From positions 31,692,843 through 31,756,842 of the forward strand of contig LS997564.1 of NCBI GenBank assembly GCA_000469685.2: DNA of 64,000 bases, written 5' to 3'. The position numbers and the translations under genes were made by a program. The stretch is from Haemonchus contortus. Taxonomy: Eukaryota > Nematoda > Chromadorea > Rhabditida > Trichostrongylidae. A model generated the notes under the pieces. That model was given only the letters and a program-made list of their open reading frames with translations. It was not told the DNA's origin and made no database searches. The number at the start of each line of letters is the position of its first letter. The first letter of the stretch is position 1. Shown here piece by piece: positions 50,556 through 62,817 of this stretch.

Positions 50556-51887
50556 CCGTACTGGACGAGGAACCAGGAAAAGTTTCACCTATGTCATTCG
50601 AGCCTAAGACTGTGCTAATGAAACTCTTTTTCGTTTTCCTTCTGATTTCAATCTTTATTTGGTTTGAAATTCAATTCAAAATTCGGATAAATTGCTCAAC
50701 TGCAATCAAAAGGACAACGAATACGCCCAGCAGGTAGATGGCATGACCCACCGTATCCGATGTGAACTTCCACAAGACGATGAAGTCGAACAGAATTGGA
50801 GGAGATTTGAAAGAAGCTCAAAGACCAACCGAGTATAGACCTCCTAGCAGTAGCAGCTACTGAATCCCTGATGTTTTCTCACGGGAATGAGCAATGTTCA
50901 TGAAGGAGGAGTCTTTCGAATAAAAAAGTTGTCGAAAAGATCGCATCAAAAGTGTGAAACAGGAGCGACGCTTAAATCCGTCTCAGCCGACGTCAGCAGC
51001 CTAGCCCGTTTGGCAGTGCCGAAAAAACACTGTATCCATGGATCTGATCTTGCAAGCTTACAGATGTCGTAAGCGTAACGTAAGTCAGTTTACAACGTGA
51101 AATCAGAAGAAATCTTCTCAGAATTGGCGTAACCTTAGCAAAGATTTGTGTAAAATGTGTCGTAAGGCCTACTTCCAGCGATATTTGACAAAGGTCTCAC
51201 AGAAAAACAAATATAACTCGAGATGGGTCACTTTGAAGACCTGGAATTCTCTGTCTGGGTGAAAATCTGTTCAAAGAACAGTGCTCAGACAGTTATTGTC
51301 TGCTTATGCGAAGAGGCGGAGAAAACAGAAGCTCTCAGGTGAAGTCCTCAGGGTTGCGCCACGTATCCAATTCCCATTCTAGTTGACGGAGGCGTTCGAA
51401 GACTAGATACTTGGTGGAAATGGGAAGCATGGCGCACGTTCTGTAAAAGTAATTGCGTGTTTTGGCGTACTTTCCACCTAATGGTCAAATTCACAGGTTT
51501 CGAAAGCAAACGTGCGTAGAGGCTGCATATAGACTTTGGCAGGATTTTAGTCATCTAGAACGATGACTTGAAGGACTTTTCCAGCGGGTGATAACGGCAA
51601 GTCGCAAGTAACCATGAAATCGGCAACAATGGCGAGACTACCTTCGAAGTACTGTCTTTGTAGAGCAGTTCCAGCCGTAAATGGAACGTTTCGAACTTCT
51701 CACCGATTCGTTGATCACAAGAAATTTTTGAGTTGACGAGCCGTAACAGTCTCAGTAATTACTTCAAATGCCTATATGTGAAGGTGTATTGGTGTGTCAG
51801 TGGGTAAAGAGCATCTCAAACATCCACGGAAGTTATCAAGAAATCAAAGAAGGATGAAGATGTGAGTGATCAATCGTTACTACTGAG

Positions 51888-52119
51888 GAACGCCTACCGA
51901 TGTCGCTAAGAATCGCTGGAGATCAGTCAAGCTTCCACGAAACGATCAGCACATTATCTGACCAAATGGACCGGATGATATGGCATGATTTGTCGGGAAA
52001 ATCCTATACGCTCGGTGGATCGGTGACGCGTCGGGCATTCCATGGGAAAACACCCGATGCTTCACCTTCGCCATTGCCTCCCTACCGTCGATCACGCTTC
52101 TATGATTATCGCTCTTGCT
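51888..52119 (+). other. Plus-strand candidate exon, function unknown
   Basis: A 232-nt segment after TTACTACTGAG is open for 77 codons up to the donor T|GTAAGC. It reads ERLPMSLRIAGDQSSFHETI, then LSDQMDRMIWHDLSGKSYTL and SPSPLPPYRRSRFYDYRSC. The residue use looks coding and the opposite strand has stops in this phase. It lies inside the span of the large minus-strand gene, so if real it belongs to a nested antisense gene. I found no partner exon and recognise no family. Confidence 0.35.
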
Positions 52120-52880
52120 GTAAGCGCTGATCTCGTAAGAAGCACTGTATCGTCATCATCGGCGATAGAGAACGAGTAGCGGATCGTTTTTCGAGATCGC
52201 ACAGAAACATTACGCCACGGAGAAATCCGCTAATAACATGTCCACTTCCAGTTTGCCTGTGGATAGGAAGAAAAAACCGTGGTGAACATGAACTATCCCC
52301 TAAAGACTTCCGATCAAACCAATAGAGCGGTCTTAGGAAGACCGAAAAAGTTCAGTTTGTCTAAATCGACCATTCAAAGTGGCATTCTATTATTACTTCC
52401 AGAAGCGTATACCGTAACCAGGTACAAGCGTGTGTAGGAACGGAATCTGCCACAGAAGCAAGGGAGTTGAAGCGTTCAGGCAGTACGGAAGTTGGGAACG
52501 TGATTGGAAAGGAATCACGAGGTTTGATTGACAACAGTTTTATAAACTATTGGAAATTAAACGTCTTGGCCCTTGTAATTCTCTCTACTGCCTTCCCTGT
52601 AGCGGACAACCCTCTCTCGAAACTGATTAACTATCGGGTAATGGTGGGTGGAATTGGTAGGATCCTTCTTATAACGGCATATCTACTTCTGTTCGTGACC
52701 ACGTGGTCCCTCAAAAGTTTAGGAAAGGGAATTTTCCTTCCAAGACCCCGCAACCCTCCAAGACGAGTGCCGTACACAGAGCACCTCCAATAGCGAACTG
52801 ATCAAAGGATAGGAGCTTTAGTAGTGATAGGCAGCTGCAGAAATACGGGAAGGTTGTACTGACCGCTGTGCAGTACTTAC

Positions 52881-52925
52881 AGCCATATTCAGGGCAGAAA
52901 GATTCGACTCCACAAACGATATACG
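52881..52925 (-). other. Candidate small exon of the large minus-strand gene
   Basis: A 45-nt segment after GTGTATTACTAAG ends at the strong donor T|GTAAGT. In phase 0 it encodes RISFVESNLSALNMA; in phase 1, as would follow the segment at 53774-53729, it encodes SYIVCGVESFCPEYG. The phase is unresolved. Confidence 0.3.
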
Positions 52926-53728
52926 CTTAGTAATACACAGTGAGTTGCCGTGAAATGTCCGTGGCGGTTGATTACAGCCAAGAAATACGATGGAAAAAAT
53001 ACATGTCACATAGTTAATGGGCAAATGAACATAGAATTATTTCATATACACGTAGTCGGTTCATTTCATGGGAGATTCCGGGCAGAAAGTCATTAGAGTT
53101 AAAGAGTCAAAGTTCAGCAGAAATTCCTGTTCTAGTTATTACACATATCTACACGTCTAATCTTTACTATCTGCCCGGATCGGCACTTTTCTAATAGTTA
53201 GATGAGTATCGGGACGACAAGAAACCGTTTAGAGATGAACATTTCCAGTAAGGCCTACTCGAGCGAAAAAGTTGTGATCAATCAATGTTCGTACCACTTG
53301 GTCCATATAGTGATCGGAGAAAGTTTTTCACTTTATAAAAGCAGTACAATCTCGAAAGCAAGGACGAGGCCGTGCGACTTACAATTCCCCGAACTGTAGC
53401 GGCAGGGAGTGGAATACTGACCACTGTGCCACCTTTACTATTGGATTCATATTTAAAAAGAGAGATGTGAAAACGCTATAGCCCCTCCACATGTGTCTCC
53501 CGCTTCATGAATTCTCCACAACGCCCAGATGCGGCCAAAGAATCCTAATCAATCATCTTTTCATTCCTGGTTTCTGCGAACTTCTTTCTATACGGGTTCC
53601 ATGCCACTGCCACTAGGCAGACAAAGTCAGCACTGTCGAATTATTTAATCAATCTGTGTTGCTTGGGCAGATTTCCTCTGCTGGAATGGTGGCAACTGTT
53701 GAAAAGTGGATCTGCCAACGATACTTAC

Positions 53729-53774
53729 AGTAGTCAGTGATGGGGGATGTCATGGGATTTCCCCTTTCACAGAT
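53729..53774 (-). other. Candidate small exon of the large minus-strand gene
   Basis: A 46-nt segment after CTTCTCTTGCTCCGAAG ends at the strong donor T|GTAAGT. It encodes ICERGNPMTSPITDY in phase 0. Splice sites are good, but the segment is short and unsupported by homology. Confidence 0.35.
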
Positions 53775-54418
53775 CTTCGGAGCAAGAGAAGATTTGCGAA
53801 AGAGAAGGTTCTTATGTACAGCTGAATTCCGTTCCACCCATTCTTTTCATCGGAACTGTGACCGAGCAATGCGATCCAGTAAGACTGTAAGGGATGGTTT
53901 AAACAGGTAGATGGGAACTCCAATGGGTTGACCAGAATGCATCGTTTGAACCCTAACCCGTCAGGTAGAACTAAGGTGAATGGGAATTGCTTCGAATACA
54001 TTCATTTTCATTTTCTGAATATTCTTCTTCGCTCTCACCTACAAAACATCGGGAAGACCACAAAAACAAAGACATTATGCGTGGGTACCCGAGAAGGATC
54101 AAGTCGAGTACAGAGGGCATCTTACGCTTTTGTAGACGTCCCGAAATCTCAATTTTTCTTTGCTACGATAACTTAACACCTTGGGGGGTCTTAAATGTAA
54201 CGGTATCCGAGAAGGATCAAGTCGAGTCATGGGTACTTCGGTGCAACGACTCTATTTCAGAACCGAATAAACGTAAGCGTGGATAGGGTATTCAGAATAC
54301 GATGGATTCCTCAGTCAGCTGATGTGATAGCCACTGCGCTCACTTTCCCAGGTTGTCCTGAAGAAGTTTGAAAAAACGAGGGCATGAAGAACATGGTAGG
54401 ATTGAGTAGATGCTTACC

Positions 54419-54484
54419 CAGAATTCGATCTTCAGCAATAAGTGTGGTATTGGTGCCTTCTGATGCTTTGCTTATGCAATCCTC
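54419..54484 (-). other. Candidate exon of the large minus-strand gene
   Basis: An open segment bounded by AAATAAG (or AAATAAGAG) and the donor G|GTAAGC encodes DCISKASEGTNTTLIAEDRI followed by LG. It has good coding character for its length. The acceptor is purine-rich and therefore weak. Confidence 0.4.
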
Positions 54485-54599
54485 TTATTTCATGGTGACG
54501 AAATGATAACGAAAAAAAGAATCGTGTGAATGTCGATGTGAGAAGATGTAATAACTAAGCGATAACAGTGCAAACGGCGATGTGATTCACCCTTGGAGA

Positions 54600-55200
54600 G
54601 ATCTAACAGTCATGCCAACGTGGGAGCGCCAGCTTCTCCCCTGTGGCACTGCTGTGCTCCTCTACTGTAGAAGTTTCAAGAAGCACTTGGTATCACAACG
54701 GGGAACAGCAACGGAGAATACAATTTTTGGCGGAAAAACTACCATTTTTCTCAAGCTAGATTTCTCTACTGGCTTTCGCCTTTCTAGGCTCTGAAGAAGG
54801 CGTAACGCCGAAAGGTTAGCCGAATGAAGTGACTGTCGAAAATGATCATCGTTCAACCAAAGAACTGCAAGGAAGTTGGAGGAAGTGGGAATAGAAAATG
54901 TCGGAATCCGCTGCGAAAAGTTTTGAGTTGATAAATTAGATGAAAAATACCTAGGTTTATCGAAATATGGACCTAGACAGTGCTTTATCCCATGTTTTGA
55001 AAGATGAAATGAAAGAAATTCTTGAAAAGTTCCATGGAAGAAAGTTTCATGAGAGAAGTTTTTGAAAAAAAAGGAGCACCTCTCTCGGCAGTAAACAAGT
55101 TCTTCAACGATTTTGTATAAAGCTGGGTGTATGGCACGATAACCGTGTTCTAAAAGCAATGAATTTGCGTTTTCACGCGACATATTTCATTCGAAGTATT
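54600..55200. other. Possible retroelement remnant
   Basis: The plus strand contains GGCTCTGAAGAAGGCGTAAC followed by GCCGAAAGGT at about 54785-54815. Similar words recur at the 3' ends of many animal retroelements; this is recollection, not a search. The minus strand has a 173-codon ORF (54662-55183) over the same region with no family resemblance, which may be an antisense shadow of a decayed element. Confidence 0.2.
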
Positions 55201-55675
55201 GCAACGAAATTGCAAAGACGACAAGAAGCTCGGGATAAAGAGCTTTGCAAAAAGTTAAACAAGGCGATTTCAAACAAAACATAGCTTAGGAAAGCGAAGA
55301 TGGCGAAAGTAGTAAACTGTCGATCGATTCTTATTATTCTGAAAAATCCCATGAACGAGTGCTAATCAAAGCGGGTGCCTAGGCCGGGTAGGCACAACGT
55401 AGCCGACTGGGTAAGTAGAATTAGGCGCGATCACCTGTCAGAGACACCAGCCCCTCCAAGGAAGTTGGCATACCGATAAGGCAATTATGCAAAAACTCGA
55501 GTATCCCTTTGCCATCGTGGAGTCTTAACTAGCTTATTTTTAGTCGCTGTGACGAGTTGGGTCAGAAGTCGAGTGCACGGTGTATTCCAAAGGGGTTCAC
55601 TCACTCATTGACTAAAGAAAAAGGACGAAAGGAAGACTTCTGGAAATATTTCTGTACATGGAGAACTTTATCTAC

Positions 55676-55760
55676 GAAAACTCAGGAAACATGATTTCAT
55701 GGAGTCTAAAAGATCTGCTCGGGGATCCATCGGAAATCCAATCCAAGGACTGGGCGACAC
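55676..55760 (-). other. Candidate exon of the large minus-strand gene
   Basis: An 85-nt segment after GTCATGACTTCAG ends at C|GTAGAT. Two frames are open: VAQSLDWISDGSPSRSFRLH and on to EIMFPEF, or VSPSPWIGFPMDPRADLLDS. The upstream flank holds a GAT microsatellite (plus strand about 55778-55792). The frame cannot be settled here. Confidence 0.35.
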
Positions 55761-56739
55761 CTGAAGTCATGACGACGATGATGATGATGATTCAGAAATG
55801 TGGGCGCTATGTGGCTGTCTGCATCTGACGGCGACAACAACAACAAATGACTGGGTGAATGCCGTGACATTCGGTATTTGCGGGTACAACAGTCACCAAA
55901 TGATTGTCAAGAGCCGTACATTGTGGGTAGTCATTCATGCCCCGCATGCCTCATTTTGTACAACCGCCATTTTGGTAACTAGGCGACCAAAGGAGTGATG
56001 GGAGCTGTAGCGAAGCAACGATTTTTCATCACGACATCATTGAAAGCCTTCCGAATTCCACGCCATCACGGAAAATTCACTGACGTACGCGATGACGATG
56101 ATTACAATGACGGCAAGGGCTATGACAGCATCTGGCGAGGGTGGCTTCAAAAAAGCCATCACAGTAGGCATGTGGCCTGACCCAAACGGAACACCTCCCG
56201 CTCGTGCAACAGAGGCACCGAGCTTTGAACATCAACCAGCACATCAGCTTATAAAGGCGAGCTCACGCTTATATGGTTCCATTTCGTAGGACAAACCAGC
56301 TGCTTATCATTAGGGACGGGGGAGTGAAAGGCATGATGGAGGAGATACGGCCTCGATCAGAAGCAGCCAATATCTAGAGGCATAATTAAGAAAACGGAAC
56401 GGCTAGTTAGAATCGTAGAGAAATGGCAAGACGACTCAGAATGGTCAGAGAAATCGGTGAGAACAGAATCTAAAAAGTCTCCCTATGAGGAAGATATGGG
56501 CAGCGATATGAACAATGTCCAGCATACAGACAAGATGAATGCGGAAATTATAGAGATATTTTTGAACAGAATTTGGAGATTTGGATTAAATTCGATGAGA
56601 TTATCACCCCGGTGACGTAAGATATACCGTCTGAACTCTTGTTTGGAAGCTTGTTATCCTGCTAGGCGGACCAAACATCAAAAACGTGCCTGACTGAAGT
56701 TTCCGTAGACCTCGCTAGACATATAACTATTTCACTTAC

Positions 56740-56792
56740 CAGTAACTGCTCAGAGGTAATGATAAGATGATCAAATTAGCGGGAACGATGAG
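56740..56792 (-). other. Candidate exon of the large minus-strand gene
   Basis: A 53-nt segment after TTTTCCTTATCACATTATAG ends at the strong donor TG|GTAAGT. It is open only in phase 0 (LIVPANLIILSLPLSSY). Splice sites are good; the hydrophobic content differs from the other candidates. Confidence 0.3.
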
Positions 56793-56967
56793 CTATAATG
56801 TGATAAGGAAAAGGGGAGGTGGCTATGTATGGAAAGTTGAAGGCTTGATGACGAGAAAGTAGCCAAAATGAAGATGGTTTGGCTCTAGAACTTGTTCCAG
56901 AGGCATTTTGCTATTCTACAAATTATTATTACGTGTATTCGAAATATTCCATTATTATTACTAGTGT

Positions 56968-57220
56968 TAGGGCAGAGTGGTGCAGTGACAAGAGTGCACT
57001 GCCACACACGCATGATCAAGGGTTCGATCCCGGATCGTTTCCGCCTAAGATAACCAAGTCTTCCATCCCTACGTGGTCGGCTACTTGGTACCAGACTTGT
57101 CTGGAAGCGTAAAACCACTGACTTGTATATCGGATGGGCAATGCAAGTCATTGGGTAGGCTACGCAACCCAGTACAAATCTGAATTAAGTCGAATTCGGA
57201 GCGCATCCTAAAGACGGGAG
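56968..57220 (+). repeat. tRNA-derived SINE copy
   Basis: The head reads GCAGAGTGGTGCAGTGACAA (A-box-like) and AAGGGTTCGATCCCGGATCG (B-box close to consensus). The body includes TTGGTACCAGACTTGTCTGG. The 3' end is GAGCGCATCCTAAAGACGGG. Confidence 0.75.
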
Positions 57221-58511
57221 CGGTCGAGGAAAAGGTTCCTAGACGTCATTATTACTGAATAAGAAATTTTTCACAACGGGTTTCGAGAATGTGGTGCCGA
57301 TAAGGACAGGAAAGCTTCGATCGGTGTCATTCTGTTGGCGACACTGAGCGGTTCTTCTGCTTGACTGATGACTCAGGATGAGCAGTATTAGAGATCATCT
57401 AACTATTAATAACAGCTTCTATTACTTTTAGCTAAACCGACTATATGAGTCACTTGTTAAAACTTCCAAAGTGATAACCGGAGGTGATAACGACTGTACA
57501 GAAGAGTCATTACGAATGAGCACAACAATCAGCACCAAAGTGCTTCTGATATGAACATCAATGAGCTATTAGAAGCGCTATGGTCGTAAAGGGTAAGAGG
57601 CTGTCAGGAAGTGTACTGATTAGCAGCTGTCACGGTTTCGGCCAAAGTAGAACTGTCAATACTCTTTGATAAGGTGACCGAGTGTGAACTTGCTAGACTT
57701 TCCAAGATGGAGAAGGGATTGGAAAGGTTTCCTAGGCTGAATTCAGCAAGGGCGATAAAGGGTGAAAGGGACAGATCGATAACAACCCAAAATATTCTTT
57801 TTATTCTTTCAAATGGAGGCTCAACTTACCCTGTAAGTTGAGGTCAAATCCAATTTATTTCTCTTTCCCTTTAACGATGCTTGTTAGTGGATCTATAAAG
57901 AGTTGTCTGTGCTTGTGAAGCCAATCTGGTGATTTGGGTAGATCAAATAAACAGGTTAACAAACATTTGTGAACCTAATAGTAAAGGAGAGAGGTAGGCA
58001 ACCAGGCGATGATAGGAGCCAGAAGTCAGAACCACTAGGTAGAAAATGTTGACAAACAAGGAACAACAGTTGACGAATTTTTGGCAGTTGCTTATTCATT
58101 TCAGGTGGGCCATGCCGAACTATTGAGGAACTTTTCGCGGTGATTATTCGTTTTATATAGGGGCCATGCATGCCTATAGAGTCGAGAAAAGTGCAATGAA
58201 TGCTCAGATTTTATGACGGCTGACATTCGCTTTCTAGGGCTCAGGTGAAAGTAAGTAGGGATCCGAAATTTCCTCAGGTCCTACTTTCATTCATACTAGA
58301 GTGAGCTTTTGGAGCAGGGTAACCAATCGATACATAAGTCAAATTGGACGAGTTCGGTGCCAATTGATTCATTTCAGAGGATGAGAAGACGTGTTACTCT
58401 TAGTTGAACTCGATCCAAGATTTGATACCCTGACCATGCTGGCGGTAACTGCACTAGTTGCCATTGACTCATTTCCTCAGGAAACTAGTCGATATCAAAA
58501 TATGTACATAC

Positions 58512-58537
58512 CGTATCCATCCGAGAATTTTTGACGA
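58512..58537 (-). other. Candidate micro-exon of the large minus-strand gene
   Basis: A 26-nt segment after GCATCAGCTAG ends at the donor CG|GTATGT and encodes SSKILGWI in phase 0. That is the phase in which the preceding candidate exon (58674-58616) ends. Confidence 0.3.
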
Positions 58538-58615
58538 CTAGCTGATGCGATAGTCATCACTTTCCTCCAACAGTCCCCAAAACTGATTGAGGAGAAATGG
58601 AAGAAAAAAACTCAC

Positions 58616-58674
58616 CCTATTCCGGTAGGACAGTTGAAGGGGAATGGGTGGGTAGGTAATGGAATGCCGGGTAA
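58616..58674 (-). other. Exon candidate of the large minus-strand gene
   Basis: A 59-nt segment after CTGTTCTGCTACAG ends at the strong donor AGG|GTGAGT. It encodes VTRHSITYPPIPLQLSYRNR when joined in phase to the exon at 59582-59519. Both splice sites are near consensus, and the phase continuity on the 5' side makes it one of the better candidates. Confidence 0.5.
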
Positions 58675-59518
58675 CTGTAGCAGAACAGATGTGTTGGCTT
58701 ATATTTGAAGGAGACGACAAGCAAGACAGAGGCCGTCGGTCTAGGCACAGATAGTGGGAAAGTGGAAAGATGACCTCATAAAATCGCTTTTTTCCCGGAG
58801 TCATCAAACGAACAGAAGACGCCCGTGAAGTATCACGAGGAAACTGACACTGATCGGAGCTTTTTCGCTTCCAGAGACAGCTCATTTCTCTTCAGGTATT
58901 GTCTAAGATTTCCTGTATAACAAAAGTGATAGAGAACTAGCCGGGGATGTGCTACGTGCGAAGCCCTTCCGTCTCCCACACCAGTGCGTGCCATGCACTT
59001 TTTATTCACCCAGAATCGTCGCAATAGAAATTATCCAACCAACCATTGTCACTTCGAAATCCTTTCTTTTCTTAACCGCTTCGCGGGAGGCCTAGCCGGT
59101 CTAATATCACCCGAATCGCCCCTCTTGGTCACATAGGCTTATCCCGAAGCCCTACTAATCGTACGGACCAAATAGAGGATTTCTGGAACTAAAAAAATCA
59201 ACAGAATCACAAATTGGAGTCAATATCTATGATGTATCAATGGAATCGATCAATATGAGAGAGTCCAGATTGCGCCATGCCATCGGCTTCCACATCAAAT
59301 CGTGGAACTGTTTCAAACTTTGCTTAGCTGCTGTAACGGATTTCCTACGTGAACTTTGGTCCCTTACTCATTCATAATAATTAGGTCCACCTGTAAGGCC
59401 CAACATTATCAAAATAACAATCGGTGACAGGAATTCCGTTGGGACGGACCAGAGAGATCTCTACAGTTAAAATATTTCTTGTTCAAAGGACAGACTGATA
59501 GAGAAGTACTTTGATTAC

Positions 59519-59582
59519 CTGTAGGATCAGTAATGACACCAGAAAATGGGTTGAAACCATACTCGGCCAGAAGATTGGACAC
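59519..59582 (-). other. Exon of the large minus-strand gene
   Basis: A 64-nt segment after GCATACCCGCAG ends at ACAG|GTAATC. It is open in phase 0 to 1: VSNLLAEYGFNPFSGVITDP then T. The coding character is strong. It joins in phase to 58674-58616. No family is recognised. Confidence 0.55.
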
Positions 59583-60236
59583 CTGCGGGTATGCGATTGC
59601 GATGAAGAACCTCGACTCACTACGATACTTTCATCCCTACGTTCCTCAGTGGTCTTACGAGCAGTTACGAGCCCACAGAGAAACAACTATCGAACCCAGA
59701 GCTGATCATAATGATTTGAAAGCTTTCCGGTAAGAGAAGATCTCCAGTTGGGTCGCCGTCGCGAACCGGTACTAGTTTAATGAAGAAGTAATTATATAAC
59801 TATTCGATAACTGGCCATCCATATAAGGTACTTCAAGTCCTCTAGCATCTATTGGAAGGAACTGTTCAAGAAGATAATTGCGCTAATATAGCACCGATAA
59901 TCGCTATGTATCCACATAACATGTCTTGGTGCCGGCCGGCCTATATAGCCTTTTAAACGCTTCGATGATTCTGAATAGACGAAAACTGTAGTGTAGTGGA
60001 CCGCTGCAGAATGGAATATCCATAAAAACGTTATCCGTCAACTTCTATCCTCAAAGACAGTTACTCATCCTGCCCAACTCCGTACGAGAACTTCGCGAAT
60101 CCTCACTGATCCCACTTTTCATTTGATAAGAATCGAGTCTTTGGCGTTGATCAGCTCTACAACGTGATTCACCCATGTATTCGACATCCATGTGGAATCG
60201 TAGAGGCGTTTAGAACCTTTTTCCCCAACACGAATA

Positions 60237-60486
60237 CGTGGTGTAGTGCAAAATGATGCACTATCACTCGCATGGTCAGGGGATCGAATAGTCACCTAGG
60301 CCAACTAAGCATTATATCCCTTTAGGGTCGGTTAATCGGTAGCAGACACGTCTGGGGGGGGGGGGATGAAAGCACTGACTTCACCACCGACTGGCAACTT
60401 CAATTCATTGTAGAGGCCACATACTCATTCAAACCGCCACCACGATTCTAAATCGAAGCCGAATGCGTAAGCGCATCCCATATGGG
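60237..60486 (+). repeat. tRNA-derived SINE copy with poly-G run
   Basis: It starts CGTGGTGTAGTGCAAAATGA and ends GTAAGCGCATCCCATATGGG. The body has GGTAGCAGACACGTCTGG followed by a run of about 12 G (60353-60365), a likely local expansion. Confidence 0.7.
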
Positions 60487-61120
60487 ATTGGTGAACCCCT
60501 TATGAATCAAGTCTTCTATCTTCCATAAGTAAATAATAAATTCTGAAAAGTTGATAGTAACTTACACAAGGTTACCGAAAGACCCTAGAGATGACGTCGG
60601 AGAGAACGGAGGGCTAAGTCGTCTATCGGCATCAACCCACGATTTGACTCCTGGGCACAAACAGAGCTTGGCGCCCCTTTCCAGAGTGACTTCACCTCCG
60701 CATTTTCTGATACAGGCACTCAAAATAGTGTATGGGAGTAGCGAATGGGTAGGGTTGTGGCATACTCCTGTACGGCGATCAAACCCTTCGAAGCCGTTTA
60801 GTCATTTTTCAGTAAGAAGTCAACACTCTCCCAGTAACGTGCTCCGCTATCGACCTAGATTTCTGATCCGTTGACAAAACGTGCGATAGTGGCGCCGCGA
60901 TCCTCTAGACCACTTCTTGCCTTGGTCAGACAGTTTCGTTGAGAACTAGCCAATGTCACTGAAACTGTTCGACCAGCTGAAACTGTTCGGCAGCTGATGT
61001 CTTCAATAACTATGACTCCTTGAAAAGATATACACTCGGACTGATTGTGGGCTGGAAGACTTACTTGGTACTGATAAAATCAAGCATTCGGAGGGATATA
61101 TTCTTAGGCCAGAAGTTTAT

Positions 61121-61166
61121 TGTCCCTGTTTCGACCCCTCTACTGTCCCTGTTTCGACCCCTCTAC
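61121..61166 (+). repeat. Perfect 23-bp tandem duplication
   Basis: The unit beginning TGTCCCTGTTTCGACCCCTC and ending TAC occurs twice head to tail (61121-61143 and 61144-61166) without mismatch, so the duplication is recent. Confidence 0.85.
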
Positions 61167-61743
61167 TATCACTGCAGTAGTCTGAATTACTTCGTTGAAG
61201 TAAATAATAGCGAAATATAAAGAAGCCTCCAAGAAAGAAGTGAAGAAACCGTCATTCCCGCAAAACGGATCAGAGCTATTTATTCTCATGGCCATTGCAG
61301 CGGCGTCGGTTTGTTTTTGCTTAACAGAATGGGCTTTTTTTTTCTACAATTTTCTCTAGCGATGAAGGTCGATGAACGTATTCCCGCACTACGTGGCTTT
61401 ATGTTCGAATGGCCGTAAATTTCAAAAGTCAACGCGGTGCTACGTATATTGATGTCGTGTGAACATCTAATTCCAATGAAATCCGATAGAAGCGTACGAA
61501 GCATGAGGAAGCGTTCCTTCGGGCACCTTGTTCTGTATCAGTTCATACTTCCACAAACTAACATAGCTTCCATTTCTTTGAAGGATGATAACGCACAGAT
61601 TTCACTCAAATGTATAGATGAAATCAAAGCTTTTTCATACATATATTCTCGTCCAAAATTGAGCAACCGTTCCCGAATTTGAACAGAGAAGAATAAAAAA
61701 AGCGATAGAGATTGAGGACGTTCCAGGTAGCTCAAATGCCTAC

Positions 61744-61790
61744 TGGGATAAGCCGCAAGATCGTCTTTCATCCAGGCCTGTGAAATTGCT
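61744..61790 (-). other. Exon of the large minus-strand gene
   Basis: A 47-nt segment after TTTTTAGTCCTCAG ends at CCCA|GTAGGC. Joined in phase to the exon at 62061-61937 it reads QAISQAWMKDDLAAYP. An internal CACAG is a rival acceptor, but it would bring a stop in that phase. Confidence 0.5.
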
Positions 61791-61936
61791 CTGAGGACTA
61801 AAAATTTCGAGAGGAATTTGAGTGCATGGCGCATCAAAAAAGAACGAACGCAGAGCTTATCAGCATTAGAACTATAATTGAATTGACAATAATTTCAAAT
61901 TTTTTGAGAATGTTCATCTTCCAAATCCTAGTCTAC

Positions 61937-62061
61937 TGCGATGCGGTGAGAGAGGAACTCGGTAACATGGAAGGGGTTCGATCCGATGAGTTGTATGAAC
62001 GATACGCAGCCCTTCTATCTACTGCTCTATCGTTGTTGTACATATTGTCTTCTTTTTCCTC
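61937..62061 (-). other. Most 5' convincing exon of the large minus-strand gene
   Basis: A 125-nt segment after CATAACTGGTTAG ends at CGCA|GTAGAC. It is open for EEKEDNMYNNDRAVDRRAAY, then RSYNSSDRTPSMLPSSSLTA and S (phase 0 to 2). The Asp/Arg/Ser-rich composition fits a disordered scaffold N-terminus. No start codon is identified; the 5' end may be at MYNNDRAV or outside the window. Confidence 0.55.
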
Positions 62062-62761
62062 CTAACCAGTTATGTAGACTCTTGAAGATGGAGAAATGCT
62101 CGATGGCCGAGAAATATAGGTCAAGGATTTATGGAAGCTGTTTCCTATCACAACTGTAGAACCAGTAGAACCCTCTCAACCTGTGAGTAGTACCTACCGG
62201 CTAGCCAAAAAGACAGAGATTTGGAGGCTAATGGAGGATGGAGGAACTTGGTAAATAACCGGTGGAAAAACGTTTGACTACCGTCTTACATGGCAAGTCG
62301 TCCAACCGAAGCTTGATGTTCAGCGACAGAACCACTAGGAGAGCCGAGCGGAATCTCGAGTCGAGAGTAACAGGAGACGGTGTGAAGAAGAATAGTCAAC
62401 TGGGAGCTGTTGTGACCCAATAAAGGGTCATAAGCCTTCCAATGGGTGTGTCCTAGCAATAAAGCGGCTGCACTGGACTGTCACTGCTGCATTCTTCGTT
62501 GTCTATTCACCCAGTGTTGATCAACATCGTGCTCAAGGTTGAGCGACAAATACTAATGGCAGTGTTAACGATCAAATTGGTGCCATTAAACTCCCTTTTG
62601 CTAGTGATTACGATACGGCTATTATGGGGGAATGCAGCCATGTCTACCAGCCCATCATTTACGGGGGTGTAACACTCATCACTGCATGTCAACAAAAAAC
62701 GAAGCTGATCAACACATTAAGGCTGACAAAGGTGGAGCACTTAACTACTTGCCCTTATGGG

Positions 62762-62817
62762 ACCATTGAACGAACTGCCAGGGCGGTGGCTTCTTTTTCG
62801 GAAGCGTTCCTGAGGCA
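62762..62817 (-). other. Possible further 5' exon
   Basis: After CTACCGCTGCCTCAG the minus strand is open for NASEKEATALAVRSM up to ATG|GTCCCA. The donor is weak and no in-phase neighbour was found. Confidence 0.2.

Noticed and set aside
54662..55183. 173-codon minus-strand ORF as a gene
   Set aside because: No domain, no splice context and no neighbour; the plus strand carries a retroelement-like motif there, so the ORF is probably a shadow.
61744..61790. AMPK-like kinase C-lobe fragment (AWMKDDLAAYP)
   Set aside because: The resemblance is only a few residues. In the phase set by the upstream exon it continues a serine-rich protein, and no kinase motifs are found nearby.
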